From Oscillospiraceae bacterium (lineage in GTDB: Bacteria; Bacillota; Clostridia; Christensenellales; Aristaeellaceae), in contig JAISWI010000031.1 of the NCBI GenBank assembly GCA_031270865.1, forward strand, positions 1 to 61,230: a DNA stretch of 61,230 nt, written 5' to 3'. Within the stretch, counting starts at the first letter, position 1, and every line of letters begins with the position of its first letter. Under the pieces are notes generated by a model. It did no database searches. It was not told the origin of the DNA and was given only the letters and a program-made list of their open reading frames with translations. This document shows positions 43,423 through 51,928 of the stretch, in pieces. The translations under genes were made by a program, and so were the position numbers.

Positions 43423-44355
43423 ATGCCGTTTATCCAAAACGCGGCGTCGCTGGCAGTCCCGGCCATAGCGCTGGGACTGCTATGGTCTGTCATGGTGATA
43501 GGCATCTACATAACCTACCGGGTGCTGGACATCGCCGACCTGACCGTCGAGGGCAGCGTCACGCTGGGCGCGGCGGCATGCGCGGCGGTGATACGCGCCG
43601 GGGGCAGCCCGGTCGCCGGAACCTTGCTTGCGTTCGCGTGCGGGCTGGCGGCCGGGTGCGTCACCGGAATACTGCATACAAAGCTGAAGATACCCGCGCT
43701 GCTGTCCGGGATTCTGACGATGATCGCGCTGTGGTCGGTCAACCTGCGCGTGATGGGCACGGCGAACATCTCCATACTGCGGATGCGCACGCTGTTCACG
43801 CCGCTGACCGACATGGGGCTTAGCAAGTACGCCTCGTGGATAATCATGGCCGGCGGGCTGGCGCTCGTTATAATCACCGCGCTGTATTGGTTCTTCGGCA
43901 CGGAATTGGGCAGCGCGATCCGCGCGACGGGCAACAACCCGAACATGGTCCGCGCCCAGGGCATACATACCGATACGATGATAACCATCGGGTTGATGCT
44001 CAGCAACGCGCTGGTCGCGCTCTCGGGCGCGTTGGTCGGGCAATCCCAGGCGTTCGCTGATATACAGATGGGCATGGGCTCGATAGTGGTGGGCCTGGCC
44101 TCGCTGATCGTGGGCGAGGCGCTGCTGGGGCGGCGGCACTTTTTCGCGCGGCTGGCGTCGGTCGTGGTAGGCTCGGTTATTTATAGAATTATAATCGCCG
44201 TGGTGATGGAATTGGGCATGAATCCCAACGACCTGAAGTTGTTCACAGCGGTCACGGTGGCCGCCGCGCTGTCAACGCCGCGCCTGACCGCCGCGCTGCG
44301 CGGCTCGCGCGGGATTAAGCGGGACCAATCAAGCCAACCCAACCAACCCAGCTAA
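43423..44355 (+). CDS. ABC transporter permease (TrpY-like)
   Basis: 310 residues, about eight helices. VMVIGIYITYRVLDIADLTVEGSVTLGAA near residue 25 is the conserved N-terminal region of TrpY permeases; YWFFGTELGSAIRATGNNPNM and VGLASLIVGEALLG are the family's later motifs. It forms the channel of the TrpXYZ importer. ATG 43423 is 25 bases after the binding-protein stop, with GAGGTG upstream. Confidence 0.87.
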   Translation: MPFIQNAASLAVPAIALGLLWSVMVIGIYITYRVLDIADLTVEGSVTLGAAACAAVIRAGGSPVAGTLLAFACGLAAGCVTGILHTKLKIPALLSGILTMIALWSVNLRVMGTANISILRMRTLFTPLTDMGLSKYASWIIMAGGLALVIITALYWFFGTELGSAIRATGNNPNMVRAQGIHTDTMITIGLMLSNALVALSGALVGQSQAFADIQMGMGSIVVGLASLIVGEALLGRRHFFARLASVVVGSVIYRIIIAVVMELGMNPNDLKLFTAVTVAAALSTPRLTAALRGSRGIKRDQSSQPNQPS

Positions 44356-44367
44356 GGGGGACGGACG

Positions 44368-45162
44368 TTGCTTACGATCGCTGGCCTGACCAAGACATTC
44401 AACCGGGGCACGCCAAACGAGAAATCCGCTCTGACGGACATAACCCTTAGCGTCGGGCGCGGCGACTTCGTGACGATGATCGGCGGCAACGGCGCGGGCA
44501 AGTCCACGCTGCTCAACTGCGTGGCCGGGGTTTACCCCATCGACGCGGGCGAGATACGCGTCGACGGCGCGTCCGTCACGCGCTGGAGCGAGCACAGGCG
44601 GGCCGCGCTGCTGGGCCGCGTGTTCCAGGACCCGATGATGGGCACGGCCTCCGACATGACGATTGAGGAAAACCTCGCGCTGGCGAACCGCCGGGGCAAG
44701 CGGCGCGGGCTGCGCTGGGGGATAGCGCCCGGCGAGAGGGCGCGTTACCGCGGGATGCTCGCCTCGCTGGGGCTGGGGTTGGAATCGCGCGTAACCAGCA
44801 AGACCGGGCTGCTTTCCGGCGGCCAGCGCCAGGCCCTGACGCTGGTGATGGCGATACTCCAGACGCCGAAACTATTATTATTGGATGAGCATACCGCCGC
44901 GCTCGACCCCAAGACCGCCGGGAAGGTGCTCGCCCTCACCGACGAATTCATACAAACCGACGGCCTGACCGCGATGATGGTCACCCACAACATGCGCCAC
45001 GCGCTGGCCTACGGCAACCGCCTGCTGATGATGCACGAGGGCCGGATCATCGTGGACGCGCGGGGCGAGGACAAGCGGCGGCTGAAGGTTGAGGACCTGC
45101 TGGGCCTGTTCGAGCGGGCCAGCGGCCACGCGCTGGAGAACGACCGGATGCTGCTGTCATGA
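44368..45162 (+). CDS. ABC transporter ATP-binding protein (TrpZ-like)
   Basis: 264 residues. Walker A GGNGAGKSTLL (about 46), Q-loop VFQDPMMGTASDM, signature LLSGGQRQALTLV, Walker B LLLLDEHTAALDPKT (Asp-Glu, with His after) and switch MVTHNMRHAL. It is the motor for the preceding permease. TTG 44368 follows AAGGGGG and is 12 bases after the permease stop. Its end overlaps by six bases the end of the convergent SH3-domain gene. Confidence 0.9.
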   Translation: MLTIAGLTKTFNRGTPNEKSALTDITLSVGRGDFVTMIGGNGAGKSTLLNCVAGVYPIDAGEIRVDGASVTRWSEHRRAALLGRVFQDPMMGTASDMTIEENLALANRRGKRRGLRWGIAPGERARYRGMLASLGLGLESRVTSKTGLLSGGQRQALTLVMAILQTPKLLLLDEHTAALDPKTAGKVLALTDEFIQTDGLTAMMVTHNMRHALAYGNRLLMMHEGRIIVDARGEDKRRLKVEDLLGLFERASGHALENDRMLLS

Positions 45163-46182
45163 CGGCGTAAGCAGGCGCGGCGCGAGTCCATACCGCCCGT
45201 CATACTGCGGCGGCAGCGAATACTTGTACGGGGCGCACGCGGTGACGGTGTTGCCTATCGCGTCGGTGACCGTGGCGTATATGTAGAGCCTGTCAGTGGT
45301 CTTTGTCCACATATGATAGAACGGGTTGTCCACTGGATCGGCGCGGCCCGCGCCGGAGGCCGACATGGACTTCCCCACGCTGATGCTGTAGGGCGGCTGG
45401 CCGCCCAGCGCCTGCGCCCCGAAGCCCAACTCGACATTCACGGCCTCCTGATAATCGTACAGCGTGCCGCTCACGTCCCACACGAACACGGATATGGACA
45501 GCCCGCTCGTCTCGTCGGTCGCGGAGGCGAGGTAGCCGGAGCGGTACTTGGCGATATAGCCCCAGTCCAGCAGGGCCTGCGTCTCGGCTGACACAAACGT
45601 TGGATTCAACGGCAGGTTGTTCATGAGTTGGAGCTTGGACAGCGCGGTCTCCATCGCCGTATCATACTTTGTGTTGACGTCGTCGGCCTTGATGTAACCC
45701 AGGCGCCGCATCGCCTGCTTGAACGCGAGCACGCCCTCGCCCTTATCGCCGCTTACTATGGGCGAGTATGGCAATTCCGTAATGAACTCCAGGTACTTGG
45801 TCATAACATAACCATTATTTTCCTTATATACGACCTGCGTCCACTGCGCCTCGGTCTCCGTGATGACCGCTACGACGCGAACCACCGCGTCAGAGGCCAG
45901 TTTCGCGAGGACCTTCGCCTTGTTCTCAGCCTTCTCGCGCAGGTTCAGCGTGCCTGAGGTTGTCCTGACGCGGGCGTAGAGTGTCCGCGCCGTGGGATCG
46001 GGGTTAAGGAATGGATTCATAGGATTCACGGTCCCGCCCATATTCGCCGCAGGCACGGCGGCTTCGGCGTTCTGTCCGTCGGGCGAAGCCGCCTCCTGAC
46101 CCACCGCCGCGCCCGCCAGCGCGGATAATACCATAACCATAACCAACGCGGCCAATACCAGGCCAGCCAGCCGTTTGCGCAT
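45157..46182 (-). CDS. Secreted SH3 / peptidoglycan-binding-like protein
   Basis: 341 residues. Signal peptide (residues 1-28, AALVMVMVLSALAGAAVGQ), a low-complexity linker, an SH3b domain (about 68-130; GTLNLREKAENKAKVLAKL), a PG_binding_1-like repeat (about 142-205; GEGVLAFKQAMRRLGYI, then AMETALSKLQLMNNL) and a C-terminal beta domain of about 120 residues (VFVWDVSGTLYDYQEAV) that I cannot name. Expected outside the cell, attached to wall peptidoglycan. The decayed gene at 23454-24546 may have been a relative, as it shared the SH3/exported design. ATG 46182 follows GGGAGC. Confidence 0.75.
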   Translation of the reverse strand: MRKRLAGLVLAALVMVMVLSALAGAAVGQEAASPDGQNAEAAVPAANMGGTVNPMNPFLNPDPTARTLYARVRTTSGTLNLREKAENKAKVLAKLASDAVVRVVAVITETEAQWTQVVYKENNGYVMTKYLEFITELPYSPIVSGDKGEGVLAFKQAMRRLGYIKADDVNTKYDTAMETALSKLQLMNNLPLNPTFVSAETQALLDWGYIAKYRSGYLASATDETSGLSISVFVWDVSGTLYDYQEAVNVELGFGAQALGGQPPYSISVGKSMSASGAGRADPVDNPFYHMWTKTTDRLYIYATVTDAIGNTVTACAPYKYSLPPQYDGRYGLAPRLLTPS

Positions 46183-46322
46183 ACCGAATAGCTCCCTTTC
46201 CGCAATTATGTACGCACATAATACAACGCGCGGCTGGAAATGTCAAGGCTGGGGCGGCGCGGTTTAGGCGTAACAGCTTGGAAAAACATGGAGATATTGT
46301 ATAAACATACAAAACCGGATGG

Positions 46323-47801
46323 TCACGACCACTCCAGCGCGCGCCCGCGTATCGCTAGGTTCCGCGCCGCGACACGCTCGACCAGCCGCCGGTCGTGCGA
46401 AACCAGCAGCATGCCGTGAGGATACGTGGCCAGCAGGGTCTCCAGCGCGTCCATCGCGTAGATGTCCAGGTAGTTGCCAGGCTCATCCAGCAGCAGGAAG
46501 TTGTAGGACGCCAGCAGCAGCCGGGTCAGCAGGCATTTCGCCCGCTCGCCGCCGGACAACGCTCCCGCCGGCTTCAGCATATCCGCGGCGGTAAGCCCCA
46601 GCCGCGCCAGCGCGGTGCGGGCTATGTCCTGCGGGTACGCGCTCTCGCGCATGACGTTATCCAGCAGCGTGTCTGTCGGCGAGAGCGTCTCCAGCGCGTC
46701 CTGCGAGAAGTAACCCACGCGCAGCCCGTTCGCCGGGCGTATCGCGTCGGGATGTGTCCCGGCGGCGATCGCGCGGAGGAATGTGGACTTCCCGCAGCCG
46801 TTCGGCCCGGTCAGCGCGGTTATCCCGCGCGAGGGTATCGCGGCGTCCGCTTCCCGCAGCAGGGGCTTGTCGCCGCCGTACAGCGTCAGGCGCGTCACGC
46901 GCAGAGCGGTATCGGACACAACGCCCTGGCATCCCTTGGGCAGGTTCTCGGACATCCGCAGCCTTGTCTCGGCGGTCGGCCTGGCCTTCTTATCCAATTG
47001 CTCAACGCGCGACTCAAGCGCGTGACGCTGGCTGTCCAGCTGCTTCTGGATTGCCGTGTAACCGCGCTTATGGAGCCGCGCCTCGCTGTTCCCCATGCGC
47101 GACGGCGTTTTCTTGACCTGGTCGCGCTTCTCGCGAGCGCCCTGGATCGCGCGTTTGAGGCGTTTCTCCTCCGCGCGGAACTGTTCATACTCAAACAACT
47201 CGCGTTCGCGCTGTTCCTCGCGGACGCGCTTGTAATCCGACCAGCCGCCGCTGTAGCGGCGCAGCTTGCCGGCCTCCAGCGCGATTATCCCATCGCACAC
47301 GCCGTCCAGCAGCGCGCGGTCGTGCGACACCAATATGAACGCGCCGGAATACGCGCGGAGCAGCCGTTCCAGTTCCGCGCAGCCGTCGGCGTCGAGGTTC
47401 GCCGTCGGCTCGTCGAGCAACAGCAGCGGCGCGCGCTCACCGAACGCCCGCGCCAGTTTCACGCGAGCGCGCTCGCCGCCGCTCATTACATCGAAGCCGC
47501 GCGACTCGTCTTCCAGCTCGGAAACCCGCAGCCGCGCGTCAAGCTCCGGATCGCTGTCCGCGCCAACGGACGCGCCCGGGCCGCCATACTGCCGCGCGAA
47601 GGCGACGTTCGCCGCCACTCGCGCGGCGCCGCTGTCAGGCCTCAACTCGCCCGCTATGACGGCCAGCAGCGTGCTCTTGCCCGCGCCATTCTCCCCAACC
47701 AGCCCCAGCCGCTCGCCGGGCTGAATATCAACGCTTACGCCGTCCAGCGCATCGGTAAGCCCGAACCGGACGGCCACGTTGGTTAACGTTACCAAAGACA
47801 T
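46323..47801 (-). CDS. ABC-F family ribosome-associated ATPase
   Basis: 492 residues: two ABC domains with no membrane part. First: VGENGAGKSTLL, signature MSGGERARVKLARAF, Walker B LLLLDEPTANLD. A charged linker (about 175-270, EEQRERELFEYEQFRAEEKR) follows. Second: LTGPNGCGKSTFLRAI, LSGGERAKCLLTRLL, LLLDEPGNYLD. Such proteins bind the ribosomal E site; some protect against antibiotics acting at the peptidyl transferase centre. The long leader (47802-47976) with a short open frame suggests drug-inducible attenuation as known for VmlR and related genes. ATG 47801 follows GGGGAGG. Confidence 0.83.
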   Translation of the reverse strand: MSLVTLTNVAVRFGLTDALDGVSVDIQPGERLGLVGENGAGKSTLLAVIAGELRPDSGAARVAANVAFARQYGGPGASVGADSDPELDARLRVSELEDESRGFDVMSGGERARVKLARAFGERAPLLLLDEPTANLDADGCAELERLLRAYSGAFILVSHDRALLDGVCDGIIALEAGKLRRYSGGWSDYKRVREEQRERELFEYEQFRAEEKRLKRAIQGAREKRDQVKKTPSRMGNSEARLHKRGYTAIQKQLDSQRHALESRVEQLDKKARPTAETRLRMSENLPKGCQGVVSDTALRVTRLTLYGGDKPLLREADAAIPSRGITALTGPNGCGKSTFLRAIAAGTHPDAIRPANGLRVGYFSQDALETLSPTDTLLDNVMRESAYPQDIARTALARLGLTAADMLKPAGALSGGERAKCLLTRLLLASYNFLLLDEPGNYLDIYAMDALETLLATYPHGMLLVSHDRRLVERVAARNLAIRGRALEWS

Positions 47802-47976
47802 AACAAAACCTCCCCAGCGCATGCCGGAAAGGCAAACCGTAAGCGCGGCGAATCCGCCGAACTGCCGTCCGCTTTTCCGCTGCGCGTTAAGCAACCGCCC
47901 TGCGGCGGATACAGTCACGCGGCGAATCAGCGGCTTATCATTACCTGCTTGGAACCTCCTGTCGGTTGATACCGAC
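47802..47976 (-). promoter_or_regulatory. Structured leader with short ORF upstream of the ABC-F gene
   Basis: The transcript would carry about 170 bases before the ABC-F ATG. On the minus strand, AGGAGG (47960-47955) precedes a 4-codon frame ATG ATA AGC CGC TGA (47941-47927; 13-base spacing). Then come alternative pairings: TCCGCCG early in the leader can pair with CGGCGGA later, but the latter can also fold as GGCG-GATT-CGCC; GATTCGCCGCG occurs twice. Mutually exclusive hairpins plus a short ORF are the layout of ribosome-mediated attenuators. At 47961-47976 the dyad GTCGGT-ATCA-ACCGAC overlaps the start of transcription and could instead be an operator. Confidence 0.5.
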
Positions 47977-48005
47977 AGTATAACACGCGCGGGCGGATAA
48001 GTCAA
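47977..48005 (-). promoter_or_regulatory. Sigma-A promoter of the ABC-F gene
   Basis: On the minus strand TTGACT (48005-48000), 17 bases, TATACT (47982-47977). It is far (about 175 bases) from the ABC-F start codon, leaving a long leader. Confidence 0.75.
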
Positions 48006-48036
48006 TGGGCTGACTTTACAAAGATTGTCCGCACAT

Positions 48037-48065
48037 TTGCCCATACTTCATACATACTGTATATA
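48037..48065 (+). promoter_or_regulatory. Promoter of the NlpC/P60 gene
   Basis: TTGCCC (48037-48042), 17 bases, TATATA (48060-48065), with the SD GGGAGGG directly after and ATG at 48082, so a very short leader. Divergent from the ABC-F promoter about 32 bases away. Confidence 0.5.
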
Positions 48066-48081
48066 TTGGGAGGGATGAACA

Positions 48082-48804
48082 ATGAGCATAGTCATAGCGC
48101 GGGACGTCGCTGACGCCGCGCTGGGTTTGTTGAAACTGCCCAAGATCCCTTATGTTCTGGGGGCCTCCGATCCTAAACGGGGCATGGATTGCCAGGGATT
48201 GGTCCAATACTGCGTGAGGAAATCCGGCGGCGTAAGCCGTTATATCGGATCAAACGATATGTTCAGGAACGACACGGCCTACGCGTGGACACTCGCGGAC
48301 GCGCGGGCGCAGGGGAAGATCGTGCCGGGCGCGGCGGTGTACGTCGTCTCGCCGGACGGCACGCGCAACCAGCCCAAGCGGTATGTAGGCGACGGCGTGG
48401 GCAACGCTTACCATGTCGGGTTGTTCTGCGGCGCGGCTGACGCGGAGTGCGTATCCGCCTCAAGCGTGAAAGGTTATGTTGGCGTAACGACGCTATACCA
48501 GGGCTGGACGCACGTAACGTGGCTGAAGGATGTGGATTACAGCGGCGTGGCGGATTTCAAGCTGGCCGGGCCGACGCTGCCCGAGGGCAAGGAAACGCCC
48601 TACGACGCGGTAGTGGCCACGCCGACAGGAAACAAGCTGAACCTGCGCAAACTGCCATCGACAACAACCGGGGCGCGTATCGCGCAGATACCGCCGGGCA
48701 CGGTCGTCAAGGTGCTCTCCGGCGACCAGTCCGGCTGGGTCCAGGTGGAATACGACGGGCAGGACGCGTGGGCGATGTCGCAATACCTGAAGACCGAGGC
48801 GTAA
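48082..48804 (+). CDS. NlpC/P60-like cysteine peptidase with SH3b domain
   Basis: 240 residues. The N-terminal NlpC/P60-type fold (about 1-155) has KRGMDCQGLVQYCVRKSG, where Cys is the expected nucleophile, and GNAYHVGLFCG with the catalytic His. The C-terminal SH3b domain (about 175-240) reads GNKLNLRKLPSTTTGARIA and GWVQVEYDGQDAWAMSQYL. It would cut peptide stems of peptidoglycan. No signal peptide is visible, so it is either exported unusually, released by lysis, or phage-like; its endolysin-like design is notable. ATG 48082 follows GGGAGGG. Confidence 0.8.
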   Translation: MSIVIARDVADAALGLLKLPKIPYVLGASDPKRGMDCQGLVQYCVRKSGGVSRYIGSNDMFRNDTAYAWTLADARAQGKIVPGAAVYVVSPDGTRNQPKRYVGDGVGNAYHVGLFCGAADAECVSASSVKGYVGVTTLYQGWTHVTWLKDVDYSGVADFKLAGPTLPEGKETPYDAVVATPTGNKLNLRKLPSTTTGARIAQIPPGTVVKVLSGDQSGWVQVEYDGQDAWAMSQYLKTEA

Positions 48805-48816
48805 CAACCAACGATA

Positions 48817-48837
48817 GGGGCGGCCACGCGCCGCCCC
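48817..48837 (+). terminator. Putative terminator hairpin after the NlpC/P60 gene
   Basis: ggggcggc-cacgc-gccgcccc forms an 8-pair GC stem 12 bases after the stop. It is not followed by a T-run, so strength is uncertain. Nothing else is seen in 48838-48961 apart from AT-rich sequence. Confidence 0.5.
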
Positions 48838-48961
48838 ATATGCCCGACGCGCGGCGGGGGAGAGCGGCATATTTCCTATATATTATATATTAGTTTTTCC
48901 CAAAAACACTCTTATAGAAACAGCCGGGCGCCCGCGCCACCGCGCGTACAGACGCCGCGCC

Positions 48962-49744
48962 CTACAACCGCTCGACCCGCTGGATCCCCAGCGCGTCCAG
49001 ATACATCGCGGCCATCAGCGGCAGCTCGGGATCGCGCAGCGCGTCGGGGCTGTGCGCGTCCACGCCGACGATCGCCCGGCAGCCCTCCTCGGCGGCGACG
49101 CGCCAGAACGCCGGGCACGGGTATCCCAATCCGGTCGGATAACTGGCCCACGGCCTCTTGACCTGCTTGCGCAATCCATATAGGTTTAATTCCAGCGGAA
49201 TATCGAGCGAACGGGCGGCGCGGCACAGCTCACGGCTCAGCGCGGCCAGTTCGGGCGTGAATTCATTATAAGGCAGCAGGAACAGGTCGGGGTGCGCCAG
49301 ATACTTAAACAATCCCGTCGACATTCCGGCGGCGCACTGGTCGACGTACCTGCGCGACATGGCCAGCTCCGCGAAGTCGCCGACGAATACCTGCGTCACG
49401 GCCGACGCGTCCAGGTGCTGGCCCAGTATGAGGTAATCGACCTGCGCGGCCATCTCGCGCAGCGGGGCTTCGCTCCGCGGGAAATACTCGCACTCAAGGC
49501 CGCACAACACTTCCAGCTTATCCCTGTTCGCCTCGCCCAGCGCGCGGATGGAGTGGATGTAGCCGGGCAGCTCCTCCCAATCCATCTGCGTGCGTATGGG
49601 AAACCGTTCCGCGAACGGCCACGGGCAGTGGTCGGAGAAGCCGAGTATGCCGTATCCCGCGCCTATGGCGGCCTGGACGTACTCGCCGTCCGCGCCGCTG
49701 GCGTGGCGGCATCTTGAGGTATGGGTGTGGTAATTCGCCCGCAT
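48962..49744 (-). CDS. Histidinol-phosphatase-like PHP protein (HisJ/HisK family)
   Basis: 260 residues. NYHTHTSRCRHASG (HxH), GFSDHCPWPF, CGLECEYFP, YLAHPDLFLL and GVDAHSPDAL provide the metal ligands in the order of the PHP-type histidinol phosphatases. It would convert histidinol phosphate to histidinol; no other his genes are in the window, so a related phosphatase role is possible. ATG 49744 follows AAGGAG. The upstream YdcF-like gene ends 11 bases before, so they form an operon. Confidence 0.82.
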   Translation of the reverse strand: MRANYHTHTSRCRHASGADGEYVQAAIGAGYGILGFSDHCPWPFAERFPIRTQMDWEELPGYIHSIRALGEANRDKLEVLCGLECEYFPRSEAPLREMAAQVDYLILGQHLDASAVTQVFVGDFAELAMSRRYVDQCAAGMSTGLFKYLAHPDLFLLPYNEFTPELAALSRELCRAARSLDIPLELNLYGLRKQVKRPWASYPTGLGYPCPAFWRVAAEEGCRAIVGVDAHSPDALRDPELPLMAAMYLDALGIQRVERL

Positions 49745-49755
49745 GCGTCGCTCCT

Positions 49756-50394
49756 TCAGAATCCCAGCTTATATTTAATCCATGATAACGATTCGCGCAG
49801 GTGGTTCTTCCACCACATCTCGGGCGCGGACTCGCTGCCCGCTCCGATCGCGTCCACGCCCGCGCCGCGGCACACGGCCAGCGCCCTGGGGAGATGGTAA
49901 TCGCTGGTAACAACCAACGCGCGTTCCAGCCCGCGCTCCGCCATGAGAGCTTTCGCGTTGGCGATGTTCTCGCGGGTGTTGCGCGACATGTTGTCCACGG
50001 CGAGCGCGTCGTCTGGCGCTCCGGCCTTTCTCAGCCATCTGTACATAAAGTCGCCCTCGGCCATAGGCTCATCCTCGCCGCGTCCCCCGGTCGCGATGAT
50101 GACGCAGGGCCGCGCGTTGTAGTATTCCAGCGCAAGCTCCATCCGCCGCAGCAACGCCTCGGACGGGCTGCCGTTGGGCTTGACCTGCGCCCCGAGGATA
50201 ATTATACAATCATATTGGAATCCCATGTAACCCTTCCATACGCCCGTGCCCGCCACGGCCTCGACGGGCGGCGAGGGCGTGGTATCCTCCATATGCGCGA
50301 CAAACACCATAAGCCACCCGAAGCTGGCCGCGCATAGCAGCGTCAGCGCGGCGGCGCTGCATAGAAGGCGGCGCGGCCAGTTCGGGCGGCTCAT
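49756..50394 (-). CDS. YdcF-like (DUF218) membrane-anchored protein
   Basis: 212 residues. One N-terminal transmembrane segment (about 9-32), then a DUF218 domain: CIIILGAQVKPNGSPSEALL, VIIATGGRGEDEPMAEGD, NMSRNTRENIANAKAL and ALVVTSDYHLPRALAVC. The family binds nucleotides or lipid carriers and is linked to envelope processes (SanA, ElyC), but its reaction is unsettled. ATG 50394 follows GGAGGTG at 11 bases. Between 50395 and 50641 I see no further gene. Confidence 0.82.
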   Translation of the reverse strand: MSRPNWPRRLLCSAAALTLLCAASFGWLMVFVAHMEDTTPSPPVEAVAGTGVWKGYMGFQYDCIIILGAQVKPNGSPSEALLRRMELALEYYNARPCVIIATGGRGEDEPMAEGDFMYRWLRKAGAPDDALAVDNMSRNTRENIANAKALMAERGLERALVVTSDYHLPRALAVCRGAGVDAIGAGSESAPEMWWKNHLRESLSWIKYKLGF

Positions 50395-50641
50395 TTGGCG
50401 GGGCACCTCCGCTGTTCGCGTTCGTTTACCGACATAACCGACATAACCGACATATATAACGCGTGGCGCCTCCGGTTTCATGCGCCTGATATAAAAATCG
50501 CGCGGCTGGGCTTTCGCCGCGCGTATCGCCCGTACCAATCCCGCGACGCGCCTAACGCGCGGCCGCGCTCGCGCATATCCTAGGATTGAGTTAGCCCGGG
50601 GAATCCGGGCGCGGCCATCGCCGGTATGGGGAGGTTGTTAC

Positions 50642-51865
50642 ATGCCGCCAATCCGCATTCATTCCGCGACTGAACTAAGGGCCATAGGCAATAACCTCTC
50701 CCATACCGGGGATTACCAGCTGGCCCGCGACATCACGCTGGACCCGTCATGGTCGCCGATCAGCCGTGGCGACAACATAATCCTGGACGGCGACGGACAT
50801 CGCGTCGGCCCGCTCCACGCGCCGCTGTTCGATACGCTCAGCGACGCGACGGTCTTCGAGCTTTCGCTGGATCTTAACATCAGTGACAGCCTGGCCGCGA
50901 CGGGCGGGCTGGCGCGTACCGCCGCGCGGTCGACGCTTCAGGACATATCGTCATACGGGTCGGTCGGCGGCGCGGGCGCGGTCGGCGGGCTGGTCGGGGA
51001 TATGTCCGACTGCTCGATCGAGCGTTGCCAGCAGAACGCGTCGGTATCGGGCTGCGCGGGGACAGGCGGCTTTGCTGGATCGGCCGCCCGCTGCCAGTTC
51101 ATCGAGTGCCGGAACACGGGCAGCGTCCGCGCGTGCTCGGGCGCGGCTGGCGGCGTCGCGGGATCGCTTACCGGGACGGGGGTATGCCAGGGCTGCGTCA
51201 ACGAGGGCGCGGTGACCACCCGAGGCGCGGGCGGCGGCGGAGTCGCGGGGCTGGCCTTGTCTGGGGACGAAGGCGGCGGGGCTGGTTCCATCGCCATAAC
51301 GGATTGCCGGAACATGGGCGAGATCGCCTCCGGCGCGGACGCCGGCGGGATTGTCGGCGCGGCGTTGGGCGGGGGCGTTAAGATAGAGTCATGCGTTAGC
51401 CTGGCGGCGGTCGCGTCGATGTCCGCCCGCGCCGGCGGGGTATGCGGCAGGGTTGACGGCGGGGCCGCGCTGGTAAATAACAAGTCGCGCGTGAAGGTCT
51501 CGGCGTCGGAGAGCCGCGCGGGTGGGATCGTCGGCGGCGCGGATGGCGCGGCGGTGATACAGGGCAGCGTGGTCGACGGCGGGTATGTCCTCGCCCCGAA
51601 CTACGCCCGCCGCGTGCTAGGCTCGCCTCCGCCTGACCGCGCTTCGGTAACGTTAAGCGGCAACCGCGCGGCGTCGCGGGTGAGGCTTCGCGACACGCCG
51701 GGCGGCCCGGGCGTGACCGTATCCAACGAAGAAAGCGAGGCCATAGCGTCCGGGCTGGACGGCGAGTCATACGATTGCCCCGACGGGCTGGAGCCAGGCG
51801 CGGAATCCATCGACGCGGACTGGGACGACGCGCTCAGGGAGATGCTGCGCGGGCTGATGGCTTGA
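50642..51865 (+). CDS. GLUG-motif repeat protein (beta-solenoid)
   Basis: 407 residues, no signal peptide. After an N-terminal cap (about 1-75, with LARDITLDPSWSPI) come about eight repeats of 22-30 residues containing GG[LVIF][VA]G (GGLVGDM, GGFAGSA, GGVAGSL, GGVAGLA, GGIVGAA, GGVCGRV, GGIVGGA). Each is followed by a strand with I.C.N.G such as CRNTGSV, CVNEGAV and CRNMGEI. These are GLUG motifs, which form beta-solenoids in surface proteins. Several Cys recur once per turn, so stacking or disulfides are possible. An acidic tail ends it. ATG 50642 follows GGGGAGG. Export without a signal is unexplained. Confidence 0.75.
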   Translation: MPPIRIHSATELRAIGNNLSHTGDYQLARDITLDPSWSPISRGDNIILDGDGHRVGPLHAPLFDTLSDATVFELSLDLNISDSLAATGGLARTAARSTLQDISSYGSVGGAGAVGGLVGDMSDCSIERCQQNASVSGCAGTGGFAGSAARCQFIECRNTGSVRACSGAAGGVAGSLTGTGVCQGCVNEGAVTTRGAGGGGVAGLALSGDEGGGAGSIAITDCRNMGEIASGADAGGIVGAALGGGVKIESCVSLAAVASMSARAGGVCGRVDGGAALVNNKSRVKVSASESRAGGIVGGADGAAVIQGSVVDGGYVLAPNYARRVLGSPPPDRASVTLSGNRAASRVRLRDTPGGPGVTVSNEESEAIASGLDGESYDCPDGLEPGAESIDADWDDALREMLRGLMA

Positions 51866-51891
51866 CAACCCAGCCGCCACCGCTGTATGAT
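51862..51891 (+). promoter_or_regulatory. Sigma-A promoter of the sugar isomerase gene
   Basis: TTGACA (51862-51867, overlapping the end of the GLUG gene), 18 bases, TATGAT (51886-51891); ATG is at 51929. Confidence 0.7.
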
Positions 51892-51928
51892 CGGCTCATA
51901 ACTAATCTAGCGGGACGGAGGCGGGACA

